Part shown: positions 44,714 to 56,583 of the stretch, piece by piece | How positions within the stretch are numbered: position 1 is the stretch's first letter | Layout of the letters: every line of letters begins with the position of its first letter | Origin: Amylostereum areolatum | Taxonomy: Eukaryota; Basidiomycota; Agaricomycetes; Russulales; Stereaceae | Assembly (NCBI GenBank): GCA_012932865.1 | Contig: SAXG01000006.1 | Coordinates: forward strand, 806,001 to 870,000 | DNA: 64,000 nucleotides | Direction: 5' to 3' | Notes under the pieces: model-generated | Told to the model about the DNA's origin: nothing | The model's database searches: none | What the model saw: only the letters and a program-made list of their open reading frames with translations | Translations under genes and position numbers: made by a program

Positions 44714-47700
44714 GGTGTTGGCCGGGGACGTCGGGGGCGTCGGGGGTCGACAGGGACGGTGAGGGCGGACTGAGGAAGAGAACAAGATAAGTGGTGGAGG
44801 GCGGGGCGGGGCGGGGGCGGGTACGGACCGTGAGAGGAAGCGGGGCAAAGAAGTTGGAGGTCGGGGTCGAGGCGGAGGTCGAGGAGGTGGTCGAGGAGAA
44901 GAGAGCGTCGGCGGACGGTGATGGATAACCGGCAAGTATATTCCCATTCCCCGCTTTATTATATTCTCGGCCCCCCTCGGCCCACCCGCCCTTGGCCTCA
45001 TCATCATCCGCAGTCTCCCCTCCTCCTCTCCCTTGCCGTCGGCCCAGTGTCTCAGATCCATCTCTTCATTCCGTTACTTTATTTTTTTGCTTCCGCTTTC
45101 CCCTCGTTCGCTATTACTCTTTCTTCCCAGTTCCCTCTCCCCGTTCTTCGAACCGTACTCCTTTCATCGTCTACGCACCCCCCCCCCCCCCCCCGCGTTC
45201 TCCGTAGCACCTTAGCACGGTTCCTCTCTCATCCTCTCAATATGCCCACGTCCCACGTCCCGGTCCAGAACCTCTTTGTGCGGAGTACAATGTCTCATCG
45301 CTATCAACCACCTTATAATTTAATCGATTGCTCGCTGGGCCGTCGAACTCTGGCGCGTGCCTGGCACCAGCCGCCCAATTTCCCTCCTCTCAGCGCTCCC
45401 TACTCCTCGTCTCCCTCAAATATGCCCCCGCGCCCGTCTATGGTCCCACCGATCCCCCTAAACGCACGTCAAAAACCCTGACGTTAGCATCCGCCGCACG
45501 TTCTCGGCATCCGTCCATCTCCCCTCCCGCGAAACCCCCGGTCCCGGTGATGAAACTGACAGAGACAGACGATGCCTCCGAACGAGACAAAACAAAGGGC
45601 ATCTTAGGACGCGATCCTGCTCTCTGTCTCGCGGGTGCAGACATTAGGGGGTTGCGGGACCGGGCTGCCAAGATCCTCCAGAAACCCTGTACTCGCTACT
45701 CAGCCTATCCCCCGGCCCGTCGTGAAACAAACAAACCGAATCTAAACCCCAATCGACGATACGAGACACCAAAGGCTAAAAAAATCTGTCCCATATGAAC
45801 GCCCGCTGGACTAGACACCCCTCTCGCACGCTGCAGTGCCCAGACTGAGACGGCGTGTGCGATCGAGCGCGTCGTCCCGGGGTGCGCGTCGACGGGGCAG
45901 GCGCGTGGCCCCAGAGGCGGCGATGAACCGCACGCGATCCCAGACGGGAAAAGTCCACGAGCTATACCATGGGCTCGTACCCTGACATGTGATGGTGGCG
46001 GTCAAACATCACTAGACGCACCACGACGGATGGGTCTAAACGTCGCACGACGGCGGGACGGCCACGACATGCCACATGCGATCCTCTGCGTCCTAATGAA
46101 TTGCGATCCATCGCATCTCATCGAAAGAGTTCGACCGGGCGTCGAAAACTGGCCCCCGCCACCCAGGACGTCTATTCCAAGGTGGGGAAGGTCGCTGGAA
46201 AGTTTCCACGAGGGAGGGACGGCGTTCCGCAGGATAGTTGGGCGCGCGCGATCTCATACCGCCATGTATACAATCGTGCATCCTTACCCTACCTCACCAG
46301 CACGCCCCGTTTCCCAACAGAAGGCCCACATATGTAGCAGCCGGAGTTCTCCGTGGAATGATGCATCATGCGAGCTATCATGGGTGGAATACATAGGTGA
46401 GAACTTGACGGCGAACGTGAGTGTATGCAGACGTATCGCACCAATGCCACACATCATAGTTTGAGCTTCTCCTGCGATGTACAGGGCAGCTGACGGGTAT
46501 GACCGCACTCTCGTAAGTCGGGCCCTCGGGAGGCGGCCACGTGGGAGGACAGGATGTCGAAGGTAAGCCAAGGATCGCGCGGTGGAGGAGTTTCTATGGA
46601 TGCGTTCAGGTAAGTACAACGGTATATTGCTTAGTTGTGTTGTAGGTTTGTGTCCACCGTATCGCCACCGCTCATCGGGCTAGCCGCGGGAACACGCCGG
46701 CGTCCCTGTGGCATGCAGGATGAGTCGTCGACAGCAGGCAACCGACCGTCCAACTACATTTGAAAAATTTCCATCAGTTACGACATCGCCCACGCCTGAG
46801 AGAGTGAGGGAGAAGGAAGAACGTGGCTTGAACGTGGCCAAGGTTCGGGAAACTCGATCGAGAAGTGGGAACTTGGAAGAAGTTCTTTCCCTCGGCACTT
46901 GCCGCGCCGGGTTGTCGACCCCCGCGCCTCCTCCACGCTGAGGCGGGACAGACATTGTGCTGTGTAGAGCCGAGAGTCTAGCAGAAAGCAGAAAAGCCTG
47001 TAGTTGGATGGAAAGGACGTCTCTGTCGACTTTGCACATACAGTGCGGGACGAGGATTGCTTGTGGTCATCGCAGCCTCCTCTGTGAATATCGTTCCCGC
47101 AAAGTACTGGCGGCGCAAAGCCGAAATAGCACTCCTTGCAAGGTTAAATGACACCATGACAAAGTTCGCGACGGAAAAGTCATCTTTGTCAAAGACATGT
47201 TATGAGCTGACAGGAAAACTTGGTTATTCAATGACGGTCCGTGTAAGCGTAGTGTCACCATATCGCGCGGCCATCCTGATCGACTTCGACCTGACCCTGA
47301 AACTTCAGATGCCGAAGGCGTGTAGAGGCAGCCCCCGCACGAGACCGATTTGGTGAGAGAAACCGCGAGTCGATTGCACGTCGCGAACCGATCTCTTCCC
47401 GGGATCCCCAACGCAAGGGCGAACGAACGGCTGCCTTCTGAGCGAAGGCTAGTCACGTAGATCCATGATCAAGCGTGGGGTGTGGATGAGTGGTCGATAT
47501 CGATGCGCTCTTGCCGAGACCCAGCGTTTGCTCTAGGGAGGATGCGATGGACGAGAAGGGGTTAAGGGCGCCGTTCGTGACGCCCGGCCATCGTGTGGGA
47601 TCTTCCGAGGTCCGTGTAAGCTGTTGCTAGTACCATGCATTGCGGCGTCGAGTTCGACATAAGGAGGAAGGTTGAGGCGTTCGAAAATACCGGCGAAGGC

Positions 47701-49506
47701 GCCGGAATTGTCTTAAACTACACAGAAGGGCGTCAGATTTGGGAACGGACGGGGCGAGCTGGGAGGAGAAGGGGCGTCCATGCCGTGCACCTAGATAACT
47801 TCCAAGACCAAGGTCGGAACGGACAACCGGGGAAGGGGGCTCAAGAAGGCCCAAGAGAGTGTTTGTGGGGCCAACTTGGTCGTGCTAGGGCTAGGGCACA
47901 CCGCGTCACATTTATGCACCGACGTTCCTGGACGCTAGAGAGGCAGCGAAGGAAGGGGGTCAGAGTGAGGATGGCGTCGGGCTCATCCTTTCCCTGGTTG
48001 AAATCGGCCAGGGAACCAGGGCGCTTTAGATAGGCTTCCACTTTCTTCCGTTGATTTAACGACAACTTGCATCGGAACGGTCGGGCCCAAGAATTTGTGT
48101 ATGGGATGATGCGCCGATATTTGTGGACGTTTGCAAGAATTTCAAGCGCTGTTATTGGAAGAAGGTTCGACGTGCGGACCCCCAGCTCGGCGAAGAGGAT
48201 GGAGACGGAATAGGTCATCGACAGCATTGAGCTGATACCAGTACCCGACCAGCAATTGGTATGGCATGTTCGTCCTTGTGACCGCCCTTTGTCCAATATC
48301 GACGTCTTGTGCTCTGCGATGGTTTCACGTAAAGAAGTAAGCAGCTGCAAATAAAGTTAGGGCGATATATGACTCAAAAGGGATGCCTGAACAGAACCGA
48401 AACAGGCGCACCGAGTGATAGCATACTATCGTGCGCGCCAATCGGCACGCGCATTAAACCACGAAGTGAACGAAGCGTGAACATAATGGTGAGCGTGGAG
48501 GTAGATATGCGTATACCATTCTTGGCGTGTAGTATATTGTACTTGCACCAGGGCGTCACCATGCTGCCATGGCACATGCACGAGGAAACGGTGTACGAGA
48601 GTGATTGCCTTGTAGTACGCTTTGTATCTGGCGGAGTGAGCAAGCGACCTTGGCCAAACCTTGGCAGATTGCACAGTACAAGTGTTGTCTCGAAAGAGTC
48701 TCGACTTGGGTCAACGCTCGCGTTAGCGAACTTGTGTGAGTATGATGAGGTCCGAGTCAGTCAGTCATAATTTACGTTTGCGTTTGTCAGCAGCCTCTGA
48801 TCCTAACAGATGCAAACAAACTCCTTCCGCCTTCAGATGTTCAGATATGGCGCCAGCACGAGCCAGCAAGTCATCAGCGTGTTTGTGGCATTCTCCGATA
48901 CGACTTCCGAACATGTGCTCCTCCTACCTCTTCCACGAATGCTAGAGCTATAATCATCTCTTATCTTCCAGGTTGGCTATAGTTGGCCGCAAAAAGACCA
49001 ATCGCGTCCGAGGTACAGTGCTATCGAATCTGTCCGGTCGCAGCAGCACGCCTTTTCCGAGGCTTTACCGTGATAACTGATATCTCAGTCGAGCTGTCGG
49101 CACCTTTTTGTGGTCACCAGGGTGTACTGTCATCGGATATTGATCAAGAGGAGAGCAAGAGCATGTTTCCAGCCATCCCCTTTGTGCACAAATTCGCAGG
49201 TTTCACGCAGCCCGAGTCACTCTATTTATCTTTGATCGCCCTCTGGCATCCTGCACACTTTCGACGCGTGTTTCTTCAATTGAATGCACGGGTGATGTGG
49301 ATCCTGGCATGCCCGAGCCCGAGCCCGAGCTTGAGAACAGCTTTGCGGTACCCCTGCAAACTCATTATGATGGACTCGAGGCTTCCTGCCGGCCGATCCT
49401 ACGCGCGTTCATGTCAACGAGGGTACATACGAGGGTACATAAAAAGGCCCGAGCTTCGATCTTCAGGATTTCAACATAGGCGTTCTTTTCCCTTATTGTC
49501 TCCACA
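44714..49506. other. 4.8-kb region without a confident gene, between two F-box relics
   Basis: Several open frames of 100-170 codons occur (for example 45328-45798 plus and 47841-48350 minus). None has motifs I recognise, good splice context or convincing codon use. Simple features are a run of 17 C at 45178-45194, a CCCGAG tandem repeat near 49314-49332 and a 13-bp direct repeat (ACGAGGGTACATA) near 49417-49442. A weak TATA-like CATAAAAA at about 49438 lies 69 bp before the aldehyde dehydrogenase ATG. Decayed genes or unrecognised lineage-specific ones may be hidden here. Confidence 0.4.
45178..45194 (+). repeat. Homopolymer, 17 C
   Basis: A mononucleotide run in presumed non-coding DNA. 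Its true length is likely to be uncertain in any assembly. Confidence 0.9.
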
Positions 49507-51985
49507 ATGTCTCCTCCAGCCCCCATACCATCATTCATCGATGTTCCTCTGGACGAAATCCCGCAGGTATCTCATTCTTCGTCGGCCGGCGACCGTATTT
49601 CTTCATACTGACTTCGCCTTCAGATACACGCCGAGCTTCAGGCTGGCTTTGACTCGGGAAAAACCAAGGACATCGCGTTTCGCAAGGACCAACTCCTCGC
49701 TCTCGGAGACTTGATCAACGAGAACTTGGACCTGATTAATAGTGCGTTTGCGCAGGACCTCGGAAGGCATCCGGCAGAGACGAACGTGTACGTCCACGCA
49801 CCCGCGCTTTCTCCCCGCTACGCTTTCCTTCACGATGTGCTCGGCGGTTTGACGCTGCCGATGTTTAGGATCGAAATTACCACCGTCCTTTCCGAGATCA
49901 AGTTCGCTTATGACAATGTGGCACGTTGGGCAAAACCTACCTCCACGCCTTTTCACCCCGCGTGGGTTGGGATGAACCCCAAGGTTCATAAAGAACCCCT
50001 AGGGGTCCTGCTTATCATTTCACCCTTCAATTATCCCATCCTCTTGGCCCTTAACCCGCTCGTGAGCTTTCGGTCCTCCATACACAGAGGCTCTCGTTAC
50101 GTCTGTGTGTTTGCTTCCCCGTGTTAACGTCACATTTCTTTCTGCAGGTAGGCGCCATCGCGGCAGGAAACGCTGTCGTGCTCAAACCCTCGGAGCAGAC
50201 ACCAGCCATCAGTGCGGTGATCGCGGACCTTTTCCCCAAGTACCTCGACCAGTCGCTGTACCGTGTGGTCAATGGTGGCATTCCCGAGACGACCAAGGTA
50301 TGAAATGTTCGTCGAGTGTTTACGCGACTTCTGCTAATGGGTGTAAAACACAGCTACTGGAGCTTCCCTGGGGACACAGTGCGTCGTTTTGCGAGCCTGA
50401 TTGCTCTCTGTTCTGACCTTTGCGGTCCAGTTTTCTACACGGGGAACGGAAATGTCGCGCGCATCATTCTCACTGCGGCGGCGAAGACCCTGACGCCGGT
50501 CTCAACCGAGGTGAGCGTGCTCCTTGTTGAGTTTGAGTTTGTCGAGCATTGGCCGACCTTCTATCCGTAGCTCGGAGGTAAATCTCCCGTGTTCATCGAC
50601 CCCAAATGCGACCTCAAGACATCTGTCAAGCGTCTTATGTGGGGCAAGACATTGAACGCCGGTCAGGTGCGTCCGCCCGGTATTCGTCTGCCGCATGCAT
50701 GAGCGCTGATTGTGGACTTTGTTAGACATGCACTGCGCCAGATTACGCCCTCGTCCCAAGAGACTTCGTGGACCAGTTTGTTCAGGCCTGCGTCGACGTG
50801 CACGTTATCTTATTCTCCCCATTTTTTGCCCGCGACTCATACCACATATATCTTTTCGTCCCCAGCTTGAAAGAGTTCTACCCGAACGGCGTGAAGGCTT
50901 CTGAGTCGTACGGGCGCATCGTCTCTCCTGCTCACGCAAGGCGCCTGCAAAAATTACTCGACAACACCAAGGGGAAAATTGCTCACGGTGGCACAGCAGA
51001 ACCCGAGGAGCGCTACATTGAACCTACAATCGTAATTGATGTCAAGGGAGACGATTCTCTCATGAGCGAGTGAGCATTCAGTTTTTTTCGTTAGTGAGCA
51101 GGACTGATCATGGCATTCCATTTCAGAGAGTTGTTCGGCCCAATATTCCCGGTCATCGCTATCGATAGCTTGGAGGAAGGCATCGCCTTCGTCAACGAGC
51201 GGTATGTTTTTACATGCCATGTTATAGGTCGTGATCAGCTCACAGATGGCGTGGATCAGGGATCACCCGCTCACACTCCACATATTCTCCAAGGACGCGG
51301 CCTATAAGGCCAAAGGTAGTCCCTGCCAGCTGTTGCCCTTAACCGTCTCTAATCATCGTGCTGTGGCTGGTTGGCAGTGCTCAACAACACGCAAAGCGGC
51401 TCGGTGTCGATCAATGATACCATTGTTTCGTATGGCGGTATGTGGATCGACAGCATCCTTTTATATATATTTTCTGACGGATGTGTCCAGTGGTCGGCGC
51501 ACCGTTTGGCGGGATCGGACCCAGCGGATGTAGGCAGCGTCCACTATATCTCCTTTCGTCATCCATTGATTGATACTTATGTTCTTGTTGGCGTCGTGCA
51601 GCGGGGGCGTACAAGGGCAAGTACTCGTTCGACGCGTTTTCTCATCACCGTACGGTGATCGACAACCCTGCCTGGCAAGTTTCCTTTCTTGACGCTATGC
51701 CGTGTGAACAGATGCTCATGGTCTTTCCTCTTCTTCGATAGGACGGACCTTATCATGTCCGAACGGTACCCTCCTTACACTGTGAGTCCTCTCGTCGTGC
51801 TAGTACTTCTTCTCTTGCATTGACCAACGATTTGTTAGGCTGGAGGAATGCGCAAGATGGACATGCTCGCAATGCCCTCGCTGCCTTCACGTCGTGCCTC
51901 TAACAAGCATTGGACTGCATGGATTGTCGCTGCTATTGCATTGGTGGGAGGGTTAGTAGGCGTCCGTCAGCGCACGAGCTCCTAA
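49507..51985 (+). CDS. Class 3 (fatty) aldehyde dehydrogenase with C-terminal membrane anchor
   Basis: NAD(P)-dependent oxidation of medium- to long-chain aldehydes to acids, probably on an ER or peroxisomal membrane. The start ATG at 49507 gives MSPPAPIPSFIDVPLDEIPQ. About thirteen exons with canonical ends. Motifs: HAELQAGFDSGKTKDIAFRK, KEPLGVLLIISPFNYPILLA, AAGNAVVLKPSEQTPA, IFYTGNGNVARIILTAAAKT, ELGGKSPVFIDP with the general-base Glu, NAGQTCTAPDY with the catalytic Cys, SYGRIVSPAHARRLQKLL, YIEPTIVIDV, ELFGPIFPVIA, NNTQSGSVSINDTI, PFGGIGPSG and KYSFDAFSHHRTV. The end carries a single hydrophobic segment (WTAWIVAAIALVGGLVGV) before RQRTSS and the stop at 51985, matching tail-anchored ALDH3 enzymes. 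It is convergent with the second F-box relic, 156 bp away. Confidence 0.93.
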
Positions 51986-52141
51986 AGCCGTTGCGTAGAA
52001 GAAGTGTTCGGGATTCGTGTAGCAGACTTCTGGTTGATAATTACCGGATTCTGCGCACTTCTGGGATAGTATATGAACATGGTTACAAGCATTTATCACA
52101 GCATTATTCGGTCAAGAATCGGGTTCACGTTTGCCATACTA

Positions 52142-53923
52142 TCAGGCGTCGTCCATATCCATTATCGAGGCATCATAATACCGATCCGCGGCATGTATGC
52201 GCATCTCCTTCCCATCCCAGTCCAACTTAACCTCTCCGAGAACCTTCTGCAGGACCTTGATCATCCTCGGTTCGACATCACAGTCCGCTATATGCACCAC
52301 CTTGAGAGGAGTAACCGTCGTCGACTCCAGACGCGCGTCGAGCGCCGTCAAGAGGCAGCTGAAGAAGGATATCTGCGAGTAGGATGCCTCTCCAGTCCTG
52401 CGCCATCCCGCGAAATTGACGTCTCGGACGACTAGCCGTTCAAGCTTGGGGAACAACATCGGTGGTTCTGGTGCCTCGAGGGCTTCGACGAGACTGTAGG
52501 CTGCGCGGTTGAAGACCTCGAGCTCCTTAACCTCTTTGAACTCCGAAAAGAATTCCCAAAAAGCAGGGTCGGGAGGGGACTGATCGACGTGATAATTAGA
52601 AGGCTCTTTCACCATTAAGTGAGGACAGTTTTTGAAGACGGGGACCTTGAAGAGCGTCGACACGATCGCAGGTTCGGCCCAATCTACGGGAACGCTGAAG
52701 GAGAATTCCCGCGGGTCTTCGATGGGCGCGCAGGGGATACCATCAATAGGAGGAGGTATGATGAAGGGGTAGGCCCTCCAAGGTTGGGAGTCCTCCCGGA
52801 GCCCGTCGCATTCCATATGCATCGAGCCTGAACCGCGTTCGAAGAAGATATGCGAAAACGCCGTGTCCTCCTCGACAGCAGCGGAGAAGTGATATTTGAG
52901 AACTTCTTCCAACATCGGATGGTCTGTTTGTGGAATCTCGTTTTGATAGGAAGACCGGATGTCAATTGTGGCGGTCAAGGGGATGCGGAGGTAGCGGCAG
53001 AGGACGAGTGACTGCGTGAAGTTGTCCGAGAGGACAAGGCGTTTGAGGTGCGGAAGTTGAACGCAGTGACGTCTGTGATTTTGGGTTACACGGGGATTGA
53101 GGAGAACATTTGAGCAGTCGATGCGTAGCTCTTCCAGAGTTGACAGTACCGACAAAGTCTCTATAGCCTGATCAATGGTAAATCACACAAGGCAGTTCTG
53201 ATTGATTTCTAGTGATCGAAGGGGGGCACGGAGGACAGGGGAAGTTGTCGACAATCGACATCCGAATATGCTTAAACGTCGGAGGTTTGGAGGGGCAACA
53301 CCGGCGAATATATCGTTCGGAAGCTGAAATGGGGCATCGCCACCTATGGGAAAGTGAAGAAATAACTCTTCTAAGGTTGGCGCTGGCGCGCTGGAGAGGT
53401 GGTTGATGATCTGCGCTACAGCTTCTTGACCAATGTCTTCCTGAGAGTAAACGACCGACAAACTCTTCAAACGGAACAGTTCCTGGAGGGCGCGTGGAAC
53501 AGATTCGTAGAAACAGGATAGAGAATGGAGATTGGTATCAAGGGCGAGAGTAATAGGCGCAGGATTTGAACGTTGGAGGGCAATCTCGGTCCAGCGGAGG
53601 CTGGCCAGTGGGATGTTGGTCCAGAGATCTCTGGACTCAAGTGCAACGCGACGCCAATAACGACAAACGCATGTCACAGAGACCCAGGGAGGTCCACAAT
53701 CATTGTTTCTCCAAAGAACAGAGTGCCCATGGAGCCGTGGAATCCATGCCAAAATTTCTATAAGCAACTCGACGGGGATTCGGGAGATAGGGGGCGCGGC
53801 GGAGGTCAATGAGGTCGCGTATTCGCCGACAGCACCGATGTCCTCGACTTGGCTTGCAATGTAGACGTCAGGTGCGTCCGTCGTTGTTTGGTCAATGTCC
53901 ATGACACTGTGTTCTTCCAGCAT
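52142..53923 (-). pseudogene. F-box/LRR protein, paralogue 2, interrupted by one TGA
   Basis: Intronless, from ATG at 53923 to stop at 52142, read in a single frame except for a TGA at 53183-53185. The N-terminal part carries the F-box (ISRIPVELLIEILAWIPRL), VCRYWRRVALESRDLWTNIP and repeats such as PNLRRLSIFGCRLSTTSP. The TGA follows NQNCLV and is followed by FTIDQAIETLSVLSTLEEL. The other paralogue has Trp at the aligned place (CRIWPTVDDMVETL). After it the frame stays open for 340 codons with LRR-like blocks, ending with DCDVEPRMIKVLQKVLGEVK and LDWDGKEMRI. No intron of usable length removes the TGA. A recent nonsense mutation, a consensus error or stop readthrough are the options; I favour the first two. 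If the TGA is an error this is an intact F-box gene. Confidence 0.7.
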
Positions 53924-54288
53924 GGTTACTGAGGGATTTTCAGTTGCTCGGTTCGTCTCACTGCAGATTAAATCCCATTATTCACCTTGGGCGGTAGTTT
54001 GCGGCTCTGGAGTTGTGACCGATTAGTAGAGTGTCTTCTCGATGACTTTGAAGGAGGGGTGACTGGTCACCGGTCAGATCTCAGAGGATGATTGGGGTTT
54101 GGATTGAAAGTAGCAGGACGCGACTCCGCCGGGCGAGGCTGTATTTTCCTTTCTTACGTGATCGAGTTGAGCCTAAGTTGAGCCTGTGATCCTCATGTCG
54201 GACCTCGGTGTGTGAGACCCTCTGTCACGACTCACCAACTCTTCACGGTTCACTACAAAGCTGCCTCGGGACGACCACCGACGGGAAC
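53924..54288. promoter_or_regulatory. Divergent promoter, F-box paralogue 2 / GT25 gene
   Basis: 365 bp between divergent start codons. No clear TATA box. No other gene. Confidence 0.4.
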
Positions 54289-55656
54289 ATGCCACACCTC
54301 GTTCGAAATCTCTCTCAACTGCTGCTCTGTGCATCTATCGCGCTCGTCGCATCCTCCCTCTTCATTATCGTCCTCCTTGACATTCCTCTGCATGCCCTTG
54401 ATATCACGAACGCCCGATATTTCTCGTCTCCGTTCGAAAACACAGGCTCGACCACTCTCGGAAACACAGTATCTCGAGTCTACGTGATCTCTTTACCTCG
54501 TCGAACAGATCGTCGCGCGGAGATGGACAAACTCCAGAAGGCTCTTGCGTTGAATTGGACCTACGTGGACGCTGTGGATGCCACCGACCCTGAAGTTCTC
54601 ACTATCCTCAAGCGTGTACATCTGGCCCGGAAACATCTTGCTTCTACGGTCAAGTTGAACAGCAATGCTCTGAAGGCCGTCGAAACCCCTAGATCGTACC
54701 AAACGGTCGACGGCCACAGGAGCGTGGTCAACCGTTATGTACCTACCTTCCTCTGGCCCCAGGATATCGACGAACTTGCGCATGGATCTCAACCCCTCCC
54801 ACTATCTGGAGCGGATCTGTGGATACAAGCCTCAGTACCGGCGAGACTCACCCTGACGGAAACGACAGTCGCAGGATCAATGCAAACAGGCCCGTTGGAT
54901 GAAACAGTACAATCGCTACCCCCACCGCTCGCCTGCACCCGGCGCAACAACCTCTTTGCCTCCTTCTCGGATCGCCTACCACCCTACAAACGCCTGACCC
55001 CGGGTAAGGTCGCTTGTTGGCACTCGCACTTGCAGGTCATCCAAGACGTCGCGAATGGCGAAGACAATCGGCCTACTCTAGTACTCGAAGATGACATTGA
55101 CATGGAGAAAGATATTGGCGATAGGCTTGCTGCGCTATGGGGAGGTTTACCGGCCGAGTGGGACATCGTCTATCTTGGTATGCCCTGTTCGCCGCATCAT
55201 GAGGGTGTTCTTCCTGACCTGCCCGAAGGACACTGCTGGTCGAATGAAACCGAACATGCACCTCTCCGAGTGGTCTCCTCTCCCCTCTTTCTTCCATCAG
55301 ATGGCCTTGTCGAGCACGGGTACAACACTTCTGCCTTGCACCCATCTTCTGGCCCTAAGTGTACCCATGGCTATGTGCTCTCGCGCACCGGCGCCCGACG
55401 CATATTGCTTCACCTCCGCCACCCTCCTTTTGCCTACTCGCGTGCGATCGACCAGGCCCTGTCTTGGTTGGTGAAGAGCGACCGCCTACACGCGTTCAGT
55501 GTCGTCCCTCCCATCATCGTGCAACGGAAAGTGGGGAAAAGTGATCTGGTAGAAGGGACTGGGAGCAGCTGGAAGGATCACTTGTATGATCCTGTGTTGG
55601 GGTGGGATCGGAAGGCGGAGGTGGTTGATGTTGCTGGAACAGCTGTCGAAGAGTAG
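54289..55656 (+). CDS. Glycosyltransferase family 25 protein, type II membrane, 455 aa
   Basis: GT25 enzymes transfer sugars, often galactose, to glycans or proteins; in fungi the acceptor is usually unknown. A single exon. I start at ATG 54289 (MPHLVRNLSQLLLCASIALV), which is followed at once by a signal anchor of about 25 hydrophobic residues, so the catalytic part should lie in the Golgi lumen. GT25 hallmarks: RVYVISLPRRTDRRAEMDKL with the WTYVDAVDATD strand, KVACWHSHLQVIQDV, TLVLEDDIDM with the acidic metal-binding residues, EWDIVYLGMP and a HGYVLSRTGARRILLHLRHP block followed by IDQALSWLVKSDRLHAFSV. A family-unusual insertion lies between residues about 125 and 230. The end is low in conserved content. 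It is convergent with APC11. Confidence 0.88.
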   Translation: MPHLVRNLSQLLLCASIALVASSLFIIVLLDIPLHALDITNARYFSSPFENTGSTTLGNTVSRVYVISLPRRTDRRAEMDKLQKALALNWTYVDAVDATDPEVLTILKRVHLARKHLASTVKLNSNALKAVETPRSYQTVDGHRSVVNRYVPTFLWPQDIDELAHGSQPLPLSGADLWIQASVPARLTLTETTVAGSMQTGPLDETVQSLPPPLACTRRNNLFASFSDRLPPYKRLTPGKVACWHSHLQVIQDVANGEDNRPTLVLEDDIDMEKDIGDRLAALWGGLPAEWDIVYLGMPCSPHHEGVLPDLPEGHCWSNETEHAPLRVVSSPLFLPSDGLVEHGYNTSALHPSSGPKCTHGYVLSRTGARRILLHLRHPPFAYSRAIDQALSWLVKSDRLHAFSVVPPIIVQRKVGKSDLVEGTGSSWKDHLYDPVLGWDRKAEVVDVAGTAVEE

Positions 55657-55778
55657 TGTGACCCCATCTCAGGAAATGTCTACGGTGTTGTTGATACGCA
55701 TTATAACTTAACACTAGTGCACAAAAATTACATCAGGATATCTAAAGAGAAAACAAACGTGACAGTCAGATCCGAAAG

Positions 55779-56185
55779 CTATCGTCCATTCGCAGCCACC
55801 TTTCTCTCTGCGGTGACTGGAACGAAGTGTCAAACGGGAAAGAGGAGGATGTAAAGTTAGTGAAACATACCCCATGGTCTTCTATCCATTGGACACTGCT
55901 GCTTCGACGCCGATGTGCCGATCCATTTGTAGAGACAATGCATGTGGAAGACATGACTGCACTCTCCCCATACTACAGAGATATAAGTTCGAGATGAGTC
56001 GATAGAAAGTATGATAGCGTACTTAAAGGGCAGTCATCCCCTGGTACTTTACATGTGGGACAACATCCTTCGAACGGTACTCGGCATATGCCACACACGT
56101 CCTCTTCGTCATCCGCGGAGCTGTCCTTGCCCGTGTCCCACTGCCATTGCGCGATCGCGTGCCACTGCTTAACCACAACCTTCAT
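55779..56185 (-). CDS. APC11: Anaphase-promoting complex subunit 11 (RING-H2)
   Basis: Catalytic RING subunit of the APC/C that recruits E2 enzymes for degradation of cyclins and securin. The start ATG at 56185 gives MKVVVKQWHAIAQWQWDTGK. Zinc-ligand blocks follow: CGICRVPFEGCCPTCKVPGD, DCPLIWGECSHVFHMHC, LYKWIGTSASKQQCPMDRRP and the end WVTAERKVAANGR. Three exons; the junctions after CPL (GTACGC donor) and after RRPW (GTATGT donor) are canonical and in frame. The length is typical for the family. The last zinc ligand is Asp (CPMD) where most Apc11 proteins have Cys (CPMC). Asp at this place is known from the related Rbx1 RING (CPLD), so zinc binding is probably kept. Confidence 0.94.
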
Positions 56186-56583
56186 CTTATGATTGAGTGG
56201 TGCTTGTGATGATTAGAGAAGGGAAGGAAAATCGTGAAGGTGTAAAGGACGGTGCTGAATCTGGTGCAGGGAGATGACTGTGAAGGTCGAGTTTCGCGAC
56301 GCGTACATAAGGCCAAACAGACGCGTCAAGTTGGTCACGCCTCGCGGCGGTCTTGCTGACAAGTTCGTTCACTTACTTGGTACTGTACTTACGTACTTAC
56401 ATACTTACCACTGGCAATGTGCACCACTTATCAAGTTGAAGTGCTTCATAACGCAGCATCAACCCTGCTTGTTTTGATACTCTCATTGGTGGTTTATTCA
56501 ATACGTCGATAGCTTGAGACTCTGTACCGCAGTGTCGTCGGCACAATACTACATTGCGTTCAAAACATTGCCGTGACCAAACA
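56186..56583. promoter_or_regulatory. APC11 promoter and 3' region of the monooxygenase gene
   Basis: 398 bp between two minus-strand genes. It holds a small tandem of TACTTACGTACTTACATACTTAC-like units around 56380-56410. No gene. Confidence 0.4.

Noticed and set aside
47841..48350. Open frame of 169 codons on the minus strand
   Set aside because: It has some protein-like stretches, but I could not extend it by splicing or find a motif. Left as unassigned DNA.
53155..53190. An intron removing the TGA of F-box copy 2
   Set aside because: The only GT..AG pair (GTGTGATT to GCTATAG) spans about 28 nt, too short, and it would delete residues that align with the paralogue.
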